A DNA stretch of 5,577 bases. Source: an uncultured Bacilli bacterium (GTDB lineage: Bacteria; Bacillota_I; Bacilli_A; RF39; UBA660). The stretch is from assembly GCA_910576795.1 (NCBI GenBank), contig CAJTIX010000036.1:1-5577 (forward strand). The letters are read 5' to 3'. Position 1 is the first letter of the stretch, and every line of letters starts with the position of its first letter. A program made the translations under genes and the position numbers. The notes under the pieces were generated by a model. It made no database searches, was not told the origin of the DNA, and was given only the letters and a program-made list of their open reading frames with translations. Positions 3,464-5,577 of this stretch are shown piece after piece.

Positions 3464-4966
3464 ATGTTAGAAATAAAAGATTTAACTATATCTATTAATG
3501 ATAGATATTTAATTAAGAATTTAAATTTAATACTAAATAATAGTGATAAACTTGCTATTATTGGTGAAGAAGGAAATGGAAAATCCACTTTATTAAAATC
3601 CATTCTAGGCATTTGTGAATATGCTGAGATAAGTGGAAATATTAATCTAAAAGGTAATAGAATTGGTTATCTAGAACAATCTATTAGTGCTGATAAACTA
3701 GATCAAAGTGTATATGAATTTTTATTTGTAGACGAAACTGATTATTATGATAAAGTTAATAATCTATATAAATATCTAGAATTAATTAATTTAACTGACG
3801 ATATATTAAAACAAAAAATTAGAACATTATCAGGCGGAGAAAAAGTCAAAATTAGTATTTTGAAATTATTATTGAATGAATATGATATTTTATTTCTAGA
3901 TGAGCCAACTAATGATTTAGATATTGAAACATTAGAGTGGTTAGAAAAATTTATTAATAGTACAAATAAACCAATTATATATGTTTCACATGATGAAACT
4001 CTACTTGCTAATACAGCAAATATGATTCTACATTTAGAGCAAATAAAAAAGAAAACTGAATGCAGACATACATTATTAAAAATTGGATATGATACCTATG
4101 TTGAACAAAGACTTAGAAAAATAGAAAAGCAAACACAAGTTGCAAGATCTGAAAAAAGAAAATTTACCAAACAACATGAAAAACTGCAAAGAATAATGCA
4201 AAAAGTTGAATATCAGCAAAATACAATTTCAAGAGCAGATCCACATGGTGCCAAAGTTTTAAAAAAGAAAATGCATTCTTTAAAGTCACAAGAGAAAAAA
4301 TTAGATGAAGCTGAATTAACTGAAGTACCAGATGTTGAGGAAAGTATTAGTTTCTTTTTTGAAGATGTCGAAATGCCAAGGACAAAGAATATTATCAATT
4401 TAAACATTGATGAATTAAAAGTATCTGATAAGATATTATCTAAAAACATAAAGTTAGATGTAATTGGTAATATACATTTATGTATTATAGGTAAAAATGG
4501 TGTTGGTAAATCTACTCTAATAAAATTAATTTATAACGAATTAAAAGATAGAAATGATATTAAGGTTGGATATATGCCGCAAACATATGATGATATTCTA
4601 AATAATTATGAATATGTATTGGATTTTATTTCTTCACAAGGCAATAAAGAGGAGATTACTAAAGCAAGACTACTTTTAGGTAATATGAAATTTACTAAAG
4701 AAGAAATGATTGGAAAAATAAAGAATTTAAGTAATGGATCAAAAGCAAAGTTATTTCTTGTTAAATTAGTGTTAGATAAATGTAATGTTTTAATACTTGA
4801 TGAACCTACAAGAAATGTTAGTCCTTTATCTAATCCAATTATTAGAAAAGTATTAAGTGAATATGATGGAACAATTATAAGTGTATCTCATGATCGAAAA
4901 TATATTAATGAAACAATAGATAATTTATATATTTTAACAACAGAAGGTTTATTAAAAGAAAAATAA
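3464..4966 (+). CDS. ABC-F ATPase, probable ribosome-protection antibiotic resistance protein
   Basis: A complete 500-residue soluble protein with two ABC domains and no membrane segments, the ABC-F hallmark. Domain 1: Walker A GEEGNGKST (34-42), signature LSGGEK (122-127), Walker B ILFLDEPTNDLD (142-153), switch His176. A charged linker (about 190-300, including QNTISRADPHGAKVLKKKM at 252-270) corresponds to the P-site tRNA-interaction arm, whose tip reaches the peptidyl-transferase centre. Domain 2: Walker A GKNGVGKST (343-351), signature LSNGSK (422-427), Walker B VLILDEPTRN (442-451), His476. Length and layout resemble the Lsa/Vga/CplR-like resistance group, which displaces lincosamides, pleuromutilins and streptogramin A from the ribosome; drug range is inferred. 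AAGGAGG (3451-3457) sets ATG 3464. The gene is far more AT-rich than the phage genes, follows a leader ORF and hairpin, and is probably cargo. A housekeeping ABC-F translation factor is the main alternative. Confidence 0.9.
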   Translation: MLEIKDLTISINDRYLIKNLNLILNNSDKLAIIGEEGNGKSTLLKSILGICEYAEISGNINLKGNRIGYLEQSISADKLDQSVYEFLFVDETDYYDKVNNLYKYLELINLTDDILKQKIRTLSGGEKVKISILKLLLNEYDILFLDEPTNDLDIETLEWLEKFINSTNKPIIYVSHDETLLANTANMILHLEQIKKKTECRHTLLKIGYDTYVEQRLRKIEKQTQVARSEKRKFTKQHEKLQRIMQKVEYQQNTISRADPHGAKVLKKKMHSLKSQEKKLDEAELTEVPDVEESISFFFEDVEMPRTKNIINLNIDELKVSDKILSKNIKLDVIGNIHLCIIGKNGVGKSTLIKLIYNELKDRNDIKVGYMPQTYDDILNNYEYVLDFISSQGNKEEITKARLLLGNMKFTKEEMIGKIKNLSNGSKAKLFLVKLVLDKCNVLILDEPTRNVSPLSNPIIRKVLSEYDGTIISVSHDRKYINETIDNLYILTTEGLLKEK

Positions 4967-4984
4967 ATATGTGATCATAACTAC

Positions 4985-5001
4985 AAATTACAATTTAACG
5001 A
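4985..5001 (+). repeat. Repeat AAATTACAATTTAACGA, copy 1
   Basis: A 17-mer between the ABC-F gene and the next small ORF, repeated exactly at 5357-5373. Its first 12 bases also occur at 5162-5173. The core is an imperfect palindrome (AAATT, AC, AATTT). Copies occupy each gap between genes downstream of the ABC-F gene. Confidence 0.75.
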
Positions 5002-5015
5002 GGAGGTAAAAGACA

Positions 5016-5159
5016 ATGGATAAGAAAAAAATAATGAACTGGGTAATAGCAATAATAGTTGCTATTGTATATTTAACAGTAAGTATTATATTTAAGGCTT
5101 GGGCATATTCTTGGCTTATATGGGTTGCTTATGCAATTTATAGATTTATTGCAAAATAG
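5016..5159 (+). CDS. Small two-helix membrane protein (47 aa)
   Basis: ATG 5016 follows AGGAGG (5001-5006) at nine bases, an excellent site. The 47-residue product starts MDKKK, then has a hydrophobic helix at about 8-26 (NWVIAIIVAIVYLTVSIIF), a short turn (KAW) and a second hydrophobic stretch at about 29-44 (YSWLIWVAYAIYRF), ending in a basic residue. Hydrophobic helices with Trp at the interface indicate an integral membrane protein. It resembles the short C-terminal membrane modules sometimes found on larger regulators, so it may be a detached module. It probably shares a transcript with the ABC-F gene, 49 bases upstream. Function is unknown. Confidence 0.65.
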   Translation: MDKKKIMNWVIAIIVAIVYLTVSIIFKAWAYSWLIWVAYAIYRFIAK

Positions 5160-5161
5160 GC

Positions 5162-5182
5162 AAATTACAATTTGAAAGTGAG
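5162..5182 (+). repeat. Hybrid repeat joining both spacer motifs
   Basis: AAATTACAATTT (5162-5173) is fused to AATTTGAAAGTGAG (5169-5182), sharing AATTT. This single spacer combines the motif found after the ABC-F gene with the one found before its leader, suggesting spacers exchanged by recombination. Confidence 0.65.
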
Positions 5183-5190
5183 ATAAAAAT

Positions 5191-5358
5191 ATGAATAATG
5201 AAGTTAAAAAAGTTATTGAAAAATTTAAAGAAGTAAAAAATATATTAAAAGATTTTTCTACTAGAGATGAAGCAATAGAATATCTTGTTAATGAAACAAA
5301 ACTATCAAAAGAAGAATGTTCTGTTGCATACGATATTATTATGAAAATTGAAGATTAA
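5191..5358 (+). CDS. Small helical hypothetical protein (55 aa)
   Basis: ATG 5191 opens a 55-codon frame ending TAA at 5356-5358. The product is rich in Lys and Glu with regular hydrophobic spacing: MNNEVKKVIEKFKEVKNILK is a likely amphipathic helix, followed by STRDEAIEYLVNE and KLSKEECSVAYDIIMKIED, consistent with a three-helix bundle. No membrane segment and no family recognised. The ribosome binding site (GTGAG at 5178-5182) is weaker than that of the preceding gene. Codon use (TTA, ATA, AAA, GAA) matches the ABC-F gene, so it belongs to the AT-rich module. It is last in that unit, 19 bases before the terminator hairpin. Confidence 0.6.
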   Translation: MNNEVKKVIEKFKEVKNILKDFSTRDEAIEYLVNETKLSKEECSVAYDIIMKIED

Positions 5359-5373
5359 ATTACAATTTAACGA
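5357..5373 (+). repeat. Repeat AAATTACAATTTAACGA, copy 2
   Basis: Identical over 17 bases to 4985-5001. It overlaps the stop of the 55-aa gene and runs to the base of the terminator, marking the right edge of the AT-rich module. Confidence 0.75.
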
Positions 5374-5377
5374 TCAG

Positions 5378-5407
5378 AGCAGTGTCGAATACGATGTTGC
5401 TTTTTTT
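5378..5407 (+). terminator. Terminator of the ABC-F module
   Basis: AGCAGTGTCG (5378-5387) pairs with CGATGTTGCT (5392-5401) through a 4-base loop AATA. The stem has 10 pairs, three of them G-U, followed directly by seven T residues (5401-5407). It would end a transcript holding the ABC-F gene and both small ORFs. Confidence 0.75.
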
Positions 5408-5411
5408 AAGA

Positions 5412-5427
5412 AAGAAGATGAGAACAT
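5412..5427 (+). repeat. 16-base direct repeat flanking the ABC-F module, right copy
   Basis: AAGAAGATGAGAACAT matches 3394-3409 at 15 of 16 bases. Here the ATG frame closes after three codons (ATG AGA ACA TAG), whereas on the left it reads six codons. The copy lies just beyond the module terminator. Confidence 0.45.
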
Positions 5428-5464
5428 AGAAACGAGGGATATACGAAAATAGAATCAAGCGAAG

Positions 5465-5544
5465 GGAGGTGGTAACCCCTTATAGCAGTGACTCTCGTAG
5501 TAGTAGATGACAGGGAAAATCCCTGTTTTTTACTTGAAAAATAG
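5465..5544 (+). other. Short RNA region or decayed small ORF with strong ribosome binding site
   Basis: GGGAGGTGGT (5464-5473) is a strong ribosome-binding-like sequence with no ATG at usable distance. After a TAA at 5473-5475 a frame runs CCC CTT ATA GCA GTG, then encodes TLVVVDDRENPCFLLEK to TAG at 5542-5544. A GTG at 5488 would give an 18-residue peptide but is 18 bases from the site, and an ATA codon sits where a start might be expected (5482). AAGGG and CCCTT around 5463-5481 can also pair. I cannot tell whether this is a real peptide gene, a degenerate one or an untranslated RNA. Confidence 0.3.
5510..5531 (+). terminator. Strong terminator near the window end
   Basis: ACAGGGA (5510-5516) pairs perfectly with TCCCTGT (5520-5526) around AAA, followed by a run of T to 5531. 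It lies within the short frame at 5488-5544, which favours a short RNA ending here over an efficiently translated peptide. Confidence 0.85.
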
Positions 5545-5577
5545 GGCAAAAGCAAAATTTGTTATAAAAATGTTATA

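Noticed and set aside
5561..5577. GTTATA repeated twice at the window end, possibly an iteron or attachment-site start.
   Set aside because: Only two 6-base copies in AT-rich DNA at a truncated edge; not enough to support a call.
1..5577. CRISPR array, tRNA or rRNA gene, integrase or transposase.
   Set aside because: No regularly spaced repeats, no cloverleaf-like or ribosomal RNA sequence, and no recombinase motif found on either strand.

Overview
The window looks like the right-hand (late/accessory) end of a prophage or temperate phage from a low-GC Gram-positive host (Bacillota, most likely a Clostridia/Erysipelotrichia-type or enterococcal lineage). The basis is strong AGGAGG-type ribosome binding sites, AT-rich DNA, tightly overlapping lysis genes and an Amidase_2 + LysM endolysin. 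I cannot name the species from sequence alone.

Layout. (1) 1-1258, plus strand: a lysis cassette made of the tail of an upstream gene, a small holin-like protein, a 36-residue acidic ORF and a zinc N-acetylmuramoyl-L-alanine amidase with a C-terminal LysM domain, ended by a hairpin terminator. (2) 1275-1965, minus strand: two small genes facing the lysis cassette, encoding a two-helix membrane protein and then an acidic protein with an HTH-like C-terminal half. They look like a passenger (moron) unit. (3) 2015-3376: a regulatory/accessory block with two small HTH proteins and a 147-residue protein that I tentatively read as having an ADP-ribosyltransferase-like motif pattern. A short element, TTG(C/T)CGAAA or its reverse complement, lies in or near the promoter regions of these three genes. 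(4) 3378-5407: a much more AT-rich module with a 6-codon leader ORF, a 10-bp hairpin, a complete ABC-F ATPase of the antibiotic-resistance (ribosome protection) type, two previously unlisted small ORFs and a terminator. Short repeats punctuate the gaps in this module and flank it. (5) 5408-5577: a short stretch with a strong Shine-Dalgarno-like sequence, no good start codon, and a second strong terminator. It may be a small RNA or a decayed small ORF.

How it fits together. The holin and endolysin release phage at the end of the lytic cycle. The genes beyond the lysin are typical of the variable end of a prophage, where cargo genes with their own promoters and terminators collect. The most striking cargo is the ABC-F gene: its composition, leader arrangement and flanking repeats suggest separate acquisition, and it may give the lysogen drug tolerance. 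The HTH + 147-residue pair is the best candidate here for an undescribed toxin-antitoxin, anti-defence or defence unit, but its function is inferred from layout and motif resemblance only.
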